Shown: piece by piece, positions 10,362 to 22,637 of the stretch | How the letters are laid out: every line of letters begins with the position of its first letter | Numbering within the stretch: position 1 is the stretch's first letter | Source: Thalassotalea eurytherma | Lineage (GTDB): Bacteria; Pseudomonadota; Gammaproteobacteria; Enterobacterales; Alteromonadaceae | Assembly: GCF_030161415.1 (NCBI RefSeq) | Contig: NZ_BSSU01000001.1 | Span: 1 to 64,000 of the forward strand | DNA length: 64,000 nt | Reading direction: 5' to 3' | Translations under genes and position numbers: made by a program | Notes under the pieces: generated by a model | Seen by the model: the letters and a program-made list of their open reading frames with translations, nothing else | Told to the model about the DNA's origin: nothing | The model's database searches: none

Positions 10362-11450
10362 CTAAGGTGCTGTCACTATATCCTTTAGTTTAATCGGCTT
10401 TGTCGAATTTAGTATCAACGCCATTGCCGTTTTTTCGTAGGTTTTAAATACCATCATGTTACCGAAGGTTTCCATCGGCATATCATAATCAGATTGAGAT
10501 TTATTAGCCATACGATGCCAACGTGATGCATCATTCTTGTAAACAGGCCCTTGTTTTGTCTCTACAACACCAGGGCTTACACGGCCAATGGTAAAGACAT
10601 CCCCTAATTTAACACCTTGGCTCTCGCCCAAATCGATCATGACAACTTCAAGTTTACCGAACTCACGGATACCAGAAGCAGAGTGAACGATATTGCCGAT
10701 AAGATCTTTATTGGCAGCTTGCATCGTGTAATAAGAAGGTAACTGCTGATCTTCGTATACCGGCATCACCACATCGCCTGAGCGAACTTCTCGTTTAACA
10801 CTGTCTAAATACAAGGTAGCTGGCATATTATTTTCGATATCACCTTCGCGAAGGGTTTTTCCTGTACCAACAAGTACAGCGTGATTACCTAAGACTTCCT
10901 GTGTATCAGGATCAATAATCTCTTCACCTTTTTGATATATCGCGTAGGCCTGTCCTAATGTAAGGTTGCCTTTAATATATAAATAAAAACCATCAACACT
11001 TGATTTATACCCTTCATCACTCCCTAAAACATACGGTAAATCTGCTAATGCTTCGTCTTCAAATACACTGGCATACTGGATATAGGGTTCGATGACATTT
11101 AACGGGAGTGTTTCTACTGGATTGAGATCTTTGAGTTGGGTACGAACTTTAGGTGACCATTTTAATTCAGGTTTACCTTTTACCAACATTGGTTGGCCTT
11201 GTTCATCAAAGACAAGTCGAAGTTCGTCACCTGGATAAATAAGGTGCGGGTTATTAATTTCAGGGTTCAAACGCCATAGTTTTGGCCATAACCAAGGCTG
11301 ATTTAGGAAAATACCTGAGATATCCCACAGCGTATCACCTTTTTTAACGACGTAAGTTTTTGGTGCATTTTCTTTTAGCGTCAGCTGATCTGCCATAGAC
11401 AACATAGGTAAAAGAAAGCTAATTGTTGTTAATATTATTTTTTTTAACAT
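10362..11450 (-). CDS. Secreted LysM-domain protein
   Basis: An exported protein of 362 residues: signal peptide (MLKKIILTTISFLLPMLSMA) followed by one LysM peptidoglycan-binding domain (YVVKKGDTLWDIS ... NPHLIYPGDELRL). The roughly 270-residue remainder has no catalytic motif I recognise. I use the ATG at 11450, which has an AGGGT ribosome site, rather than the in-frame TTG at 11471. It is divergent from def and upstream of dprA. LysM proteins of this layout are common beside dprA/def in gammaproteobacteria. Confidence 0.88.
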   Translation of the reverse strand: MLKKIILTTISFLLPMLSMADQLTLKENAPKTYVVKKGDTLWDISGIFLNQPWLWPKLWRLNPEINNPHLIYPGDELRLVFDEQGQPMLVKGKPELKWSPKVRTQLKDLNPVETLPLNVIEPYIQYASVFEDEALADLPYVLGSDEGYKSSVDGFYLYIKGNLTLGQAYAIYQKGEEIIDPDTQEVLGNHAVLVGTGKTLREGDIENNMPATLYLDSVKREVRSGDVVMPVYEDQQLPSYYTMQAANKDLIGNIVHSASGIREFGKLEVVMIDLGESQGVKLGDVFTIGRVSPGVVETKQGPVYKNDASRWHRMANKSQSDYDMPMETFGNMMVFKTYEKTAMALILNSTKPIKLKDIVTAP

Positions 11451-11555
11451 GCTACCCTGCCTGTTATTCAATAACCACTATGATTAATTTCATTTAATGG
11501 CTAAAATTGAAACATAACATTCTATATAGAATATCGCTAATTATTTTGAACAATT

Positions 11556-12065
11556 ATGGCTATTTTAAACGTACTTAGATTCCCAGACGAAAGATTAAGA
11601 ACCAAAGCAGCAGATGTTGCTGAGGTAAATGAAGAAATCCAAAAAATTGTCGACGACATGATCGAAACCATGTACGACGAAAAAGGGGTTGGCTTAGCCG
11701 CCACGCAAGTTAACATTCATCAGCGCATTGTTGTAATGGATGTCTCTGACGATGCAGACAATCCTATCGTATTAATCAACCCAGAAATCATTAAGAAAAG
11801 TGAAGAAACATTTATTAATGAAGAAGGTTGTTTATCGGTACCAGGTTGCTACGCAAAGGTTACTCGACATGAACTCGTTACAGTAAAAGCCCTCGACCGC
11901 AATGGCAAAGAATTTACGCTCGATGGTGACGAACTGCTAAGTATCTGCATTCAACATGAATTAGACCATTTAGCTGGTGTGTTGTTCGTTGATTACTTAT
12001 CACCTTTAAAGCGCAAGCGCATTCAAACCAAGCTTGAAAAAGAAGCTCGACTTGCAAAAGCTTAA
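11556..12065 (+). CDS. def: Peptide deformylase
   Basis: Removes the N-formyl group from nascent proteins. The 169 residues carry all three metal/active-site motifs: GVGLAATQ (about 45-52), EEGCLSVPG with the Cys ligand, and QHELDHLAG with two His ligands and the catalytic Glu. It is the first gene of def-fmt-rsmB. Confidence 0.98.
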   Translation: MAILNVLRFPDERLRTKAADVAEVNEEIQKIVDDMIETMYDEKGVGLAATQVNIHQRIVVMDVSDDADNPIVLINPEIIKKSEETFINEEGCLSVPGCYAKVTRHELVTVKALDRNGKEFTLDGDELLSICIQHELDHLAGVLFVDYLSPLKRKRIQTKLEKEARLAKA

Positions 12066-12089
12066 GCATACAAAGCCTAGGATACTCTC

Positions 12090-13067
12090 TTGTCAAAACC
12101 GTTAAATATTATATTTGCTGGCACACCTGATTTTGCTGCCCAGCATTTACAAGCGCTTATTAATTCACATCACAATATTGTTGCTGTTTACTGTCCGCCA
12201 GATAAACCAGCAGGTAGAGGTAAAAAACTAACAGCCTGTGCGACCAAGCAACTAGCACTGGCAAATAACTTAGTTGTTGAACAGCCTGTTAATTTCAAAG
12301 CAACTGAAGATCAAGAAACACTTGCTAACTACAATGCAGACGTAATGGTTGTGGTTGCTTATGGTTTGCTATTACCTGAAGTTATTCTTAATGCACCAAA
12401 ACTTGGTTGCATTAATGTTCATGGCTCACTATTACCTAAATGGCGCGGTGCTGCGCCCATTCAACGATCTTTAGAAGCTGGTGATGGACAAACAGGCGTC
12501 ACAATTATGCAAATGGATAAAGGCCTAGATACAGGCGACATGATATTAAAAGCAACGTGTGACATCACGCCTTCCGATACCAGCGCCAGCCTTTATGAAA
12601 AACTAGCTGCATTAGGACCTGAAGCGTTAATTGACACGTTATCACTAATGGCAACGGGTGAGCATACTGCAGAAAAACAAGATGACAGCCTAGCCAACTA
12701 TGCTGCAAAGCTTGATAAAGCAGAAGCTGAGTTAGACTGGTCTTTGTCTGCTAACGTATTAGATAGAAAAGTAAGGGCCTACATTCCTTGGCCTGTCGCT
12801 CAATTTACCTTTATCGATGAAAAGCAAAACCCACAACGCATTCGTATTTGGCAAGCTACCCCGCTGCAGCTCGCTCACGGTAAAGCGCCCGGGACAATTT
12901 TAACGGCTGATAAGAAAGGCATTGTTGTCGCAACTGGCGATGGCGCACTTTCATTAACATCATTACAAATACCTGGCAAAAAGCCACTCAGTGTCGCTGA
13001 TATATTAAATGCTCGTGGTCATTGGTTTACTCCAAACACACCAATAACAGGTCAAATTAATGAGTAA
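12090..13067 (+). CDS. fmt: Methionyl-tRNA formyltransferase
   Basis: Formylates Met-tRNAfMet, the reaction undone later by Def. It is 325 residues. The 10-formyl-THF transferase core shows [11 protein letters not shown], the loop KPAGRGKK, and the signature [19 protein letters not shown]. The start is TTG, preceded by AGGA. It lies 24 bases after def, and its end overlaps rsmB by 8 bases. Confidence 0.97.
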   Translation: MSKPLNIIFAGTPDFAAQHLQALINSHHNIVAVYCPPDKPAGRGKKLTACATKQLALANNLVVEQPVNFKATEDQETLANYNADVMVVVAYGLLLPEVILNAPKLGCINVHGSLLPKWRGAAPIQRSLEAGDGQTGVTIMQMDKGLDTGDMILKATCDITPSDTSASLYEKLAALGPEALIDTLSLMATGEHTAEKQDDSLANYAAKLDKAEAELDWSLSANVLDRKVRAYIPWPVAQFTFIDEKQNPQRIRIWQATPLQLAHGKAPGTILTADKKGIVVATGDGALSLTSLQIPGKKPLSVADILNARGHWFTPNTPITGQINE

Positions 13068-14343
13068 AAATGTTCGCGCGTTAGCCGCTAAATGCATTTT
13101 TAACGTGGTAGATAAGGGCAGAAGTTTATCTGATGAACTTCCCCATGCTCAAGCACAAGCAGATGACAAAGACAGCGCCCTACTCCAAGAAATTTGCTTT
13201 GGTGTCGTTAGGTTTCTACCTGAATTAGAATATTGTGTTCGCGATTTAGTCGATAAGCCACTTAAAGGTAAGCAACGTGTTGCTCACTTTCTCTTATTAG
13301 TCGGCGTTTATCAATTAAAATACATGCGCATACCAGATCATGCCGCATTAAATGAAACAGTTTCTGCTGCTAAGCCTCTTAAACAATTTCATTTAAAAGG
13401 CATGATTAACGCCGTATTGCGAAATTACTTAAGGCAAAAGCCAGAACAAAGTACTCAACTGCCTGAGCCAGTTGAATATAACCATCCAAGCTGGTTCATT
13501 AAAAAATTGAAACTTGCCTACCCTGACAAGTGGCAAACCGTGCTTAATGCCAACCAGCAAAAACCCCCAATGTGGTTGCGAGTAAATCATCAACATTATA
13601 GCGTTGAGCAATATAGTCATTTACTCAACGAAGCAAACATAGCTCATCAGGTTATCACAGTCGCAGAGCCTACTATTTTATTAGACAGTGCAGTCGATGT
13701 AGCAAAATTGCCCGCGTTTGATAACGGCGCTGTGTCAGTGCAAGATGGTGCGGCCCAGCAAGCCGCTTGGCTGTTGGATGCAAAAGCTGGCGACCATGTA
13801 CTTGATTGTTGTGCTGCCCCCGGCGGAAAAACCTGTCATGTGCTAGAGCTAGAGCCTTCAATTACGATGACTGCTATTGATATTGAAGACAAACGCTTAT
13901 CACGCGTAGAAGAAAACTTATCTCGCTTAAACCTCTCTGCAACATTGGTCAGCGCTGATGCAACAGCAGCTGACTGGTGGGATAAAAAGCTGTTCGATCG
14001 AATTTTACTTGATGCACCTTGTTCAGCCACCGGTGTTATTAGACGACATCCAGATATAAAATGGCTGAGAAAAGCAGAAGATATTGATGCCCTTGCACAA
14101 ATTCAGCAACAAATTTTACAAAACATATGGCAGATGCTAAAACCAGGTGGTACCTTGCTATATGCAACATGTAGTGTATTACCCGATGAAAACAAAGCAC
14201 AAATTGAACAGTTTTTATCAAAAACACCTGATGCAAGTTTGCAGGCCATCACCTTAAATGCGGATGATATTGGCTGGCAAATATTGCCTGACGAACAAAG
14301 TATGGATGGCTTTTACTACGCCAAACTAACAAAAAACAACTGA
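13060..14343 (+). CDS. rsmB: 16S rRNA m5C967 methyltransferase
   Basis: A 427-residue Sun/RsmB protein with an N-terminal NusB-like RNA-binding helical domain (about 1-140) and a C-terminal NOL1/NOP2/Sun methyltransferase domain. It has the SAM-binding [17 protein letters not shown] and the second cysteine motif [10 protein letters not shown]. It overlaps fmt by 8 bases, so it is translationally coupled. Confidence 0.97.
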   Translation: MSKNVRALAAKCIFNVVDKGRSLSDELPHAQAQADDKDSALLQEICFGVVRFLPELEYCVRDLVDKPLKGKQRVAHFLLLVGVYQLKYMRIPDHAALNETVSAAKPLKQFHLKGMINAVLRNYLRQKPEQSTQLPEPVEYNHPSWFIKKLKLAYPDKWQTVLNANQQKPPMWLRVNHQHYSVEQYSHLLNEANIAHQVITVAEPTILLDSAVDVAKLPAFDNGAVSVQDGAAQQAAWLLDAKAGDHVLDCCAAPGGKTCHVLELEPSITMTAIDIEDKRLSRVEENLSRLNLSATLVSADATAADWWDKKLFDRILLDAPCSATGVIRRHPDIKWLRKAEDIDALAQIQQQILQNIWQMLKPGGTLLYATCSVLPDENKAQIEQFLSKTPDASLQAITLNADDIGWQILPDEQSMDGFYYAKLTKNN

Positions 14344-14401
14344 TATTAAGCTAATTATAGATATAGCAATAGTATCTATCGGTGCAGTAGCGGAACACTG
14401 A

Positions 14402-15778
14402 ATGAAAATAATAATTATAGGTGCAGGTCAAGTGGGCGGTACACTCGCTGAAAAGCTAGTGGGTGAACAAAACGACATCACGCTAATTGATATAAACCAA
14501 GAAAAGCTGAGAGAGCTCCAAGATAAGCTCGACCTGCAAGTCATAGCAGGCGCTGGTAGTCACCCCGAAGTGCTGATGCAAGCCGGTGCAGAAGATGCCG
14601 ATATGCTGATAGCGGTAACAAGTGATGACGCAACGAACATGATTGCCTGCCAAATTAGTTACTCTTTATATGGCACTACGAAGAAAATTGCTCGTATCCG
14701 CTCTGAGCAAATTCTAAAATATCGTGATGAGCTATTCCATAATCAACATATTCCTATCGACCATATTATTGCACCGGAGCAGCTCGTAACGAGAGATATT
14801 GCGCGGCTCATCGATTACCCTGGCGCATTACAAGTGTTAGAGTTTGCTGGCGGTAAGGTAAGCTTAGTAGCCGTTAAAGCGTATTATGGTGGTTTGTTAG
14901 TTGGTCATGCCCTATCAACGTTACGCGAACATATTCCTAATGTAGATACACGTGTTGCCGCTATTTACCGACGCGGTAAACCCATTCGACCGCTTGGTAC
15001 CACTGTTATTGAAGCTGATGATGAAGTGTTTTTCATCGCTGCCACTAAACACATTCGCGCAGTTATGAATGAACTACAGAAGCTAGAAGCCGCTTATAAA
15101 CGTGTGATGATAGCTGGTGGCGGTAATATTGGTGCAGGTTTAGCGAGCATTCTAGAAAAGAATCATCAAGTAAAGCTTATTGAGCGCAATATTGATAGAG
15201 CAAACCAATTAGCGTCTGAACTTAAAAATACGGTAGTATTTACCGGTGACTCTTCTGATCAAGAATTACTTGTTGAAGAGCATATCGATCAGTTTGATGT
15301 ATTTATCGCCGTTACCAATGATGACGAAGCAAACATAATGTCGTCGTTATTAGCAAAACATTTAGGCGTGCGTAAAACCATGGTGCTTATTCAACGAGAT
15401 GCTTACGTCGATCTTGTTCACGGTAGTAATATCGATATTGCCATATCACCACAACATGCCACTATTTCTGCGTTACTAACGCGTATTCGTAAAGGCTCTA
15501 TCGACAACGTTTACTCATTACGCGGAGGTGCTGCTGAAGCGATTGAGATCGTAGCAAAAGGTGATGAAAGCGCCTCTAAGGTTGTAGGCCGAACAATTAA
15601 GTCTTTGAAACTGCCACCGGGTACATCTATTGGTGCCATTGTGCGTGGAGATGAAGTATTAATTGCCCATTCAAATACGGTTATTCAAGAGGAAGACCAC
15701 GTAATTATCTTCTTAGTGAACAAACGCTACATTACAGAAGTTGAAAAACTCTTCCAAGTTGGTGCTATTTACTTCTAA
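14402..15778 (+). CDS. trkA: Trk potassium uptake regulatory protein TrkA
   Basis: A peripheral NAD-binding subunit that gates TrkH. The 458 residues form two tandem RCK units: [13 protein letters not shown] at 7 starts the first Rossmann fold and [14 protein letters not shown] (about 239) the second, each followed by a TrkA-C domain. It lies 58 bases after rsmB and is convergent with trkH across a shared terminator, so TrkA and its channel partner sit side by side. Confidence 0.97.
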   Translation: MKIIIIGAGQVGGTLAEKLVGEQNDITLIDINQEKLRELQDKLDLQVIAGAGSHPEVLMQAGAEDADMLIAVTSDDATNMIACQISYSLYGTTKKIARIRSEQILKYRDELFHNQHIPIDHIIAPEQLVTRDIARLIDYPGALQVLEFAGGKVSLVAVKAYYGGLLVGHALSTLREHIPNVDTRVAAIYRRGKPIRPLGTTVIEADDEVFFIAATKHIRAVMNELQKLEAAYKRVMIAGGGNIGAGLASILEKNHQVKLIERNIDRANQLASELKNTVVFTGDSSDQELLVEEHIDQFDVFIAVTNDDEANIMSSLLAKHLGVRKTMVLIQRDAYVDLVHGSNIDIAISPQHATISALLTRIRKGSIDNVYSLRGGAAEAIEIVAKGDESASKVVGRTIKSLKLPPGTSIGAIVRGDEVLIAHSNTVIQEEDHVIIFLVNKRYITEVEKLFQVGAIYF

Positions 15779-15790
15779 CGAAAATGATTA

Positions 15791-15828
15791 AAAAAGGGGC
15801 GACGTATGTCTATACCTCGCCCCTTTTT
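15791..15828. terminator. Bidirectional terminator between trkA and trkH
   Basis: A perfect 12-bp stem AAAAAGGGGCGA / TCGCCCCTTTTT with a 14-base loop, giving T runs on both strands between the convergent genes. Confidence 0.9.
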
Positions 15829-15841
15829 ATTACCTAATGAT

Positions 15842-17293
15842 TTATGAACGCCAAAACGCCGGCGTGAATAATACCAGTAAGGTAAAGATTTCTAATCGGC
15901 CAAATAACATCGCTACAATCAGTACCCACTTACTAAAATCGTTCAAACTAGCGAAATTAGAGGCAACCTCACCTAAACCTGGGCCAAGGTTATTTAAACA
16001 AGCAGCAACGGCTGTAAATGCCGTTATATCATCAACACCGCTTGCTATAAGTAACAGCATACATAAAACAAATACTGCGGCATACGCTGAGAAGAATCCC
16101 CAAACAGCTTCTATAACCCTTGGTGGTAACGCCTTTCTACCCAATTTGATTGAAAAAATAGCTTTTGGATGCACTAGTTTGTTGAGCTCCCTTACCCCTT
16201 GTAAATAAAGTAAGAAGACCCGAATAACTTTCATACCTCCACCAGTACTACCGGCACAACCACCGATAAAACTAGAGAATATTAGTAGGATTGGCAATAA
16301 GGTGGGCCAGTCAGCAAACGAGGTAGTTGCAAACCCTGCAGTCGTGCTAATTGAAACCGATTGAAATAGCGCCTGATCTAGTGCTCTATCAGCATTGGTG
16401 TAAGTACCTTCAGCCATTAAAACGGCAAAACAAACAAGAGTTAGTATCACTTGAATAGAGATAAATACTTTAAATTCAGGATCGTGAATATAGCTTCTAA
16501 AGGAGCGATTTTGCACGGCTGCATAATGCAGCGCAAAGTTAACGCCAGCAATAATTAAGAAGACAACGCAAACTAAATTTATTACAGGGCTATTAAAGTA
16601 CCCCATACTTGCGTCGTGAGTTGAGAAGCCACCTATCGCTATGGTTGAGAAAGCATGACATATTGCATCAAAAGCAGACATACCGGCTAACCAATAGGCA
16701 AGCCCACAAAGAATGGTTAACGATAAATAGATATACCACAAATGTTTCGCCGTATCGGCTATACGCGGCGTCATTTTAGAGTCTTTTACCGGACCAGGTG
16801 TTTCTGCGCGATATAACTGCATCCCACCAATACCAAGCATTGGTAATACAGCTACGGCGAGTACGATAATCCCCATACCACCAAGCCACTGTAATTGTTG
16901 GCGATAAAACAAGATCGCATGTGACATGCTATCTAAGCCCGTTAGTACCGTAGCGCCGGTCGTAGTTAAACCAGAAAAAGACTCAAAGAACGCATCAGAA
17001 ACAGATAGATTAGGCTCTTCTAAAAGTAAAAGTGGTATTGCTGAGAAGCTAGCTAATACCGTCCAGAATAGAACAACAATTAAAAAACCTTCGCGCGCTC
17101 TTAAATCGTCTTTTTGATTACGATTGGGATACCAAGCTAAAAAACCTGCCGCTAAACAAAATAGAAATGACAATAAAAATGGTACACCACCACCGTCTCG
17201 ATAAATGGCAGATACCAACGCGGGTGGCAACATGGTGCCACTAAGTAACGTAACCAATAAACCTAAAATTCGTATGATATTTCTATATTGCAC
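15842..17293 (-). CDS. trkH: Trk-type potassium uptake channel subunit
   Basis: An integral membrane K+ translocating subunit of 483 residues with many hydrophobic helices. Four pore-loop repeats carry the selectivity-filter glycines, for example SGLTTTGATVL, STIAIGGFSTHD, SISTTAGFATTSF and NLGPGLGE. It works with TrkA. It is followed on the same strand by yigZ, pepQ and slt as upstream genes. Confidence 0.95.
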   Translation of the reverse strand: MQYRNIIRILGLLVTLLSGTMLPPALVSAIYRDGGGVPFLLSFLFCLAAGFLAWYPNRNQKDDLRAREGFLIVVLFWTVLASFSAIPLLLLEEPNLSVSDAFFESFSGLTTTGATVLTGLDSMSHAILFYRQQLQWLGGMGIIVLAVAVLPMLGIGGMQLYRAETPGPVKDSKMTPRIADTAKHLWYIYLSLTILCGLAYWLAGMSAFDAICHAFSTIAIGGFSTHDASMGYFNSPVINLVCVVFLIIAGVNFALHYAAVQNRSFRSYIHDPEFKVFISIQVILTLVCFAVLMAEGTYTNADRALDQALFQSVSISTTAGFATTSFADWPTLLPILLIFSSFIGGCAGSTGGGMKVIRVFLLYLQGVRELNKLVHPKAIFSIKLGRKALPPRVIEAVWGFFSAYAAVFVLCMLLLIASGVDDITAFTAVAACLNNLGPGLGEVASNFASLNDFSKWVLIVAMLFGRLEIFTLLVLFTPAFWRS

Positions 17294-17319
17294 AGTGAAT
17301 CATGGTATCCGTTCAGTAA

Positions 17320-17940
17320 TTATTCTTGTTTTGATGTTAGTACTAACTTACCTGAAGACATAGTTTCTAATTGCATAGCAAAACCATCGACGTTAGACTC
17401 TGGAATATTGAGTATTAAACTAACTTGTTCACCAAAGCCTTGTTCAGCCAGTTTCCCTTGATGTTGCTCTAACAAATAAAATACGTCATTAACTTGAGTA
17501 TATTGACACGTCAAGTGGCGTTGTACCATAGGTATTTTAGTACGACTTTGCAATTTTTCGACGGCATTTCTGACACTTAGGCTATAAGCTCTCGATAAGC
17601 CGCCAGTACCTAATTTTGTGCCACCAAAATATCTGACAACAATTGCAGCAACCTCTCCAACCTCACTACCTTGCAAACTAGCTAACATCGGCCGACCAGC
17701 TGTGCCAGATGGCTCACCATCGTCAGAGAATCCGTATTTTTGGCTGTCATTAGGATCGCCCAATAAAAAGGCATAGCAGTGATGAGATGCATTGGGGTGT
17801 TCTTGTTGGCATGCATGAAGCTTGACTTTAAAGGTATCAGCTGTCGTGCACGGAAAAAGAAAACAAATAAATCGGCTACGATTAACGATAGTCTCTTCTA
17901 CTACGTCGTTAATCGCAACCTGGTATGGTTTGTTAGCCAT
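17320..17940 (-). CDS. yigZ: IMPACT/YigZ family protein
   Basis: A 206-residue protein of the UPF0029/IMPACT family. The N-terminal domain carries the signature SDDGEPSGTAGRPML and VRYFGGTKLGTGGLSRAYS; a DUF1949-like ferredoxin-fold domain follows. A role in translation control is suspected for the family but not settled. The 6-base gap after pepQ is conserved in E. coli and relatives (pepQ-yigZ-trkH). Confidence 0.94.
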   Translation of the reverse strand: MANKPYQVAINDVVEETIVNRSRFICFLFPCTTADTFKVKLHACQQEHPNASHHCYAFLLGDPNDSQKYGFSDDGEPSGTAGRPMLASLQGSEVGEVAAIVVRYFGGTKLGTGGLSRAYSLSVRNAVEKLQSRTKIPMVQRHLTCQYTQVNDVFYLLEQHQGKLAEQGFGEQVSLILNIPESNVDGFAMQLETMSSGKLVLTSKQE

Positions 17941-17946
17941 AAAATA

Positions 17947-19308
<1,362 letters not shown>

Positions 19309-19341
19309 TCAGTATGCAGGCTTGTGGGCTAGTCTGATGTC

Positions 19342-21327
19342 CTATATCTCCATTGCAATTAACATCGCAAATAGCGACGACTCTTCATTCGTTTTTACCC
19401 GATAAATTTGCTGATAAGCCATCACGCTTTTTACGTATTCTCGCGTTTCTTTAAATGGGATTGTTTCGATCCAAATATCGGCAGACAGTTTAGGTGTTGT
19501 TTTTAACCATTGCGTAATACGAGAACTCCCGGCGTTATAAGCCGCCGTTGCTAGAATTTGATTATTATCATGCTTGATCAGTAGTTGACTTAAGTACTTA
19601 GTACCTAACGCGATATTTTGTTCAGGATCATTTAACTTGCGCGTAGAGACCGGTCGCTTGGCAACTTGACGGGCCGTCGCTGGCATGATTTGCATAACAC
19701 CTCTAGCACCTGCGCCCGAATGCGCATCAGGCATAAATGAGCTTTCTCTGCGAGCGATAGCGAAAGCCCATGGCGGGGAAATATTATTCTTTTGTGCTTG
19801 TTCAGTGATGGTTTCTTGATATGCCAGCGGGAAACGCAAGTTTACATCATTCAAATAACCTTCATAAGCGAGCGTAAAAATAGCACGGTCATACCAACCT
19901 GCTTCATTAGCAACTTTTGCCGCTGTTAAACGCTCCCTTGTTGAAAGAGATTTTCGCCAATGATTCCACTCTTTTCTCGCCATCGTTGGCCTACCCAAGT
20001 GAAACCATTCAAATGCCCGTTTAGCCGATTTACTTTGTAAGATATTTTGCTTTTCTTCAGGTGTAATAACTAAAGGCTCATCGTTTAAAGCGATATTTTG
20101 TGACAACCGACTGGCTGCTAAAAAGCCATAATAATGTCGTTGTTTTGCGATCTCAGCGAGTAATGTTTCACCCGCTAACTTTTGTTCCGTTTCAATTAAG
20201 CTTCTCGCATACCAGTATTGCCACTGTAAACCTTCTTTAATTGCTTCTGGGAAAGCACTAAGTTGTTGGTGAATACTCAACCAATCATCGTCACGCAGCA
20301 TTTGAGAGATTCGCCATTGAATAACCTGTCCTGACTGCAATGAGTCGTCAACTTGCACCAACCATTGTTTAGCATCTTTATGACCTTTGGTTGCTAACGC
20401 GAGTGCAAACTTTTGCTCTATGGTTTGGTGTTGCTGTCGGTTTAACGGTAAAACTGTTTTTGCTTTTTCAAAAATATTAAGGGCAAGTGTTTGATCTCGC
20501 CAAATTAACCGCTTTAAGCCATAAGTCATTATTTGCGCTTCTTTTTGAGACTTATTAGGAAACCGACTTAATTTAGCAACATAGGCAGGGTTTTTTCTCA
20601 CTTTATGCCAAAGACGACCTAGATACTGCTCATCAACATGTAATAAGCTGGTTATGTATGGGATTAACGTATGGTCACCACCATCAGCTGCTTTTGCTAA
20701 TCGTTGCCAAATGACCTCTTGTGTTCGGTAGCCCGCATGTTCCCACTGAGTAAATAACTTGTCACATTGCTTAGGTTGCGATTTACCTACCACCCAAAGT
20801 TTTGTCACTTCAGGCATAACAACCGCTTCTGATTGACCTTCAGCAAGTTGTGATTTACGCATATAACACATTAATTTAGCATCACTGTTTGGCTTAAATG
20901 CATCAATGAACAAGGTACGATAATTTTTACGTGCTAAATATTGCAGCCATTTTTTTCGTAGTGGCCAATCTAGCGGCGAACCTTCATACTCCTCAAGGAA
21001 TTCTGTAATTTCTTTTGCTTTGTTAATATGAAGTGTTTTTATCAATCGTTGTTGATCTAAGTACGGTTGCAAGGGATAGTAGTGTAACTGTTGATACAAC
21101 GACTTATATTCTTCACCATTTGATCGACTCGTCAGCTTTTCTGCCTTTTTAAATAACGTACGAAAATGAACACTGTCTGAACTAGTTGAGGAAGAGGAAA
21201 TACTGGTAAATGACGCAGTAACAAGCGCCAGTGGAAAAATGTACTTTGTTAGAAAATTAGAATATGGCATGAATCTACTCGGCAAAAATATTAGCCCAGC
21301 GTAAATAGGAATACGCTTTATCGTCAT
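19342..21327 (-). CDS. slt: Soluble lytic murein transglycosylase
   Basis: Periplasmic enzyme cleaving peptidoglycan glycan strands to 1,6-anhydro products. The long helical superhelix (about 50-470) is followed by the C-terminal SLT domain with the catalytic Glu in ARRESSFMPDAHSGAGARGVMQIMP and AAYNAGSSRI. The encoded 661 residues are slightly longer than E. coli Slt70. The ATG at 21327 has AAGG close by, and the in-frame ATG at 21270 starts a cleaner signal peptide, so the true start may be either. It is divergent from the SPOR protein gene. Confidence 0.93.
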   Translation of the reverse strand: MTIKRIPIYAGLIFLPSRFMPYSNFLTKYIFPLALVTASFTSISSSSTSSDSVHFRTLFKKAEKLTSRSNGEEYKSLYQQLHYYPLQPYLDQQRLIKTLHINKAKEITEFLEEYEGSPLDWPLRKKWLQYLARKNYRTLFIDAFKPNSDAKLMCYMRKSQLAEGQSEAVVMPEVTKLWVVGKSQPKQCDKLFTQWEHAGYRTQEVIWQRLAKAADGGDHTLIPYITSLLHVDEQYLGRLWHKVRKNPAYVAKLSRFPNKSQKEAQIMTYGLKRLIWRDQTLALNIFEKAKTVLPLNRQQHQTIEQKFALALATKGHKDAKQWLVQVDDSLQSGQVIQWRISQMLRDDDWLSIHQQLSAFPEAIKEGLQWQYWYARSLIETEQKLAGETLLAEIAKQRHYYGFLAASRLSQNIALNDEPLVITPEEKQNILQSKSAKRAFEWFHLGRPTMARKEWNHWRKSLSTRERLTAAKVANEAGWYDRAIFTLAYEGYLNDVNLRFPLAYQETITEQAQKNNISPPWAFAIARRESSFMPDAHSGAGARGVMQIMPATARQVAKRPVSTRKLNDPEQNIALGTKYLSQLLIKHDNNQILATAAYNAGSSRITQWLKTTPKLSADIWIETIPFKETREYVKSVMAYQQIYRVKTNEESSLFAMLIAMEI

Positions 21328-21384
21328 CTACCTTACTGGTAATATGAAAAAAAACAATAAAAACCTAGTGAATTAACCGACTAA

Positions 21385-22299
21385 ATGAAGAATTTTCGAG
21401 TATTAGTTTTATCCGCTTTGATTACCCTTTCAGCCAGTGCTAAAGCTGAAGAGCACCAGGTTACTGTGTTATCGAACTATAATTACCAATCAGGTGAAAG
21501 CGTTGGCTTTTCCGCTGGCTATCAATATTTTTTCCAACCAAATTTCGCTGTTCAGTTTGGGATTGATCAGTCAGGAGAATTAACAAAGCGAACAAACTCT
21601 GAAGAGTTAGTTGGTGAATTGGATTCACTTTATTTTGGTGCAAGTGTAAAAAAGCCATTTAACAATTCGATATCGTCGTTTGCATCTGCGGGTTTGATGT
21701 ACGTTAATGAAAGTAGCAATGAAAATTTGATAACGAGTGCGAGTACCATGCCCTATTTAGGGCTTGGTTTTGATCTAGCAATTACCGACAACCTTGCCTT
21801 TACTTTTAAACATCAAAGTCAGTTTAGTGATCAAGCCTATCAAGACATGCATCATTTAAGTTTCGGCCTATCCTATAGTTTTGGCACAAAACACAATGAC
21901 AAAATAGTAAGAAGTAAATCTATTGATAGGCCTAATGAGCGTTCGAAGACTAACCCTGTAGTCGCAGTTGAAACTCCGGTAGTTACCCCCCCTTCAGATA
22001 GTAAGTCAGTAAGTGCTAATTCATTACCGCCTATAACAGCTAGTGATGATTTCAAACGTTGGGCTATACAAGTGGGTGCATTTAAGAATGAAAATAATGC
22101 TCATGCATTCTTATTGGCATTTAATAAGAGAACTGCACAACAATATAAAGATAGCGCTGATATTAGTTTTTTTGATGATATGTATCGGATAATTGTTCGT
22201 CGTTTTGAAAGCAAAGAACTCGCTAAATCATGGCAGGCATCGGTATTAGTAACACAACAAATTGAAAGCTATGTGTTACAAGTTGCTAACGAGGATTGA
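21385..22299 (+). CDS. Exported beta-barrel protein with C-terminal SPOR domain
   Basis: 304 residues. A signal peptide (1 to about 21, ending AKAEE) is followed by a beta-rich domain to about 170 whose strands resemble small OmpA/OmpW-type barrels (FSAGYQYFFQPNFAVQFGI, LSFGLSYSFG). A Pro/Ser/Thr-rich linker (about 175-222) leads to a SPOR domain (WAIQVGAFKNENNAHAFLL ... YRIIVRRFESKELAKSW). SPOR domains bind denuded septal glycan. The combination suggests an outer-membrane protein tethered to peptidoglycan at division sites. The domain calls are by eye and the function is inferred. Confidence 0.75.
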   Translation: MKNFRVLVLSALITLSASAKAEEHQVTVLSNYNYQSGESVGFSAGYQYFFQPNFAVQFGIDQSGELTKRTNSEELVGELDSLYFGASVKKPFNNSISSFASAGLMYVNESSNENLITSASTMPYLGLGFDLAITDNLAFTFKHQSQFSDQAYQDMHHLSFGLSYSFGTKHNDKIVRSKSIDRPNERSKTNPVVAVETPVVTPPSDSKSVSANSLPPITASDDFKRWAIQVGAFKNENNAHAFLLAFNKRTAQQYKDSADISFFDDMYRIIVRRFESKELAKSWQASVLVTQQIESYVLQVANED

Positions 22300-22351
22300 T
22301 CTTATGCTCAATTTTCGTAAACTAGCGACCTTTTTATAAAGAGTATGCGAT

Positions 22352-22603
22352 ATGGAACCCTTGAGTTTTAAAAATGCAGATCACACCCTTGATGCACTGG
22401 GCCTTCGTTGTCCAGAGCCGGTAATGATGATTCGTTTAAATATCCGAAAAATTGCTGAAGGTGAAACCTTGCTCGTTATCGCAGATGATCCATCAACTAC
22501 ACGTGACGTGCCTAGCTTTTGTCGTTTTATGGATCATGACCTAGTTGCTCAGCAAACCGGAGAAAAACCTTTTAAATACCTGATAAAAAAAGGGAGTGCT
22601 TAG
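22352..22603 (+). CDS. tusA: Sulfur carrier protein TusA
   Basis: Accepts persulfide sulfur from IscS and passes it to TusBCD for 2-thiolation of tRNA wobble uridine. The 83-residue protein has the family signature [12 protein letters not shown] with the reactive Cys20. Its last codons lie inside the terminator hairpin shared with the convergent glyS. Confidence 0.95.
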   Translation: MEPLSFKNADHTLDALGLRCPEPVMMIRLNIRKIAEGETLLVIADDPSTTRDVPSFCRFMDHDLVAQQTGEKPFKYLIKKGSA

Positions 22604-22610
22604 CACTCCC
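22585..22610. terminator. Terminator overlapping the tusA stop, mainly for glyS
   Basis: The 8-bp stem GGGAGTGC / GCACTCCC (22592-22599 with 22603-22610) has a 3-base loop that contains the start of the tusA stop codon. On the minus strand it is followed by seven T (22585-22591), making it the glyS terminator. On the plus strand the tail is only a weaker CT-rich run. Confidence 0.85.
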
Positions 22611-22637
22611 TCTTCATTTCTTTTCACATGTCATTCA

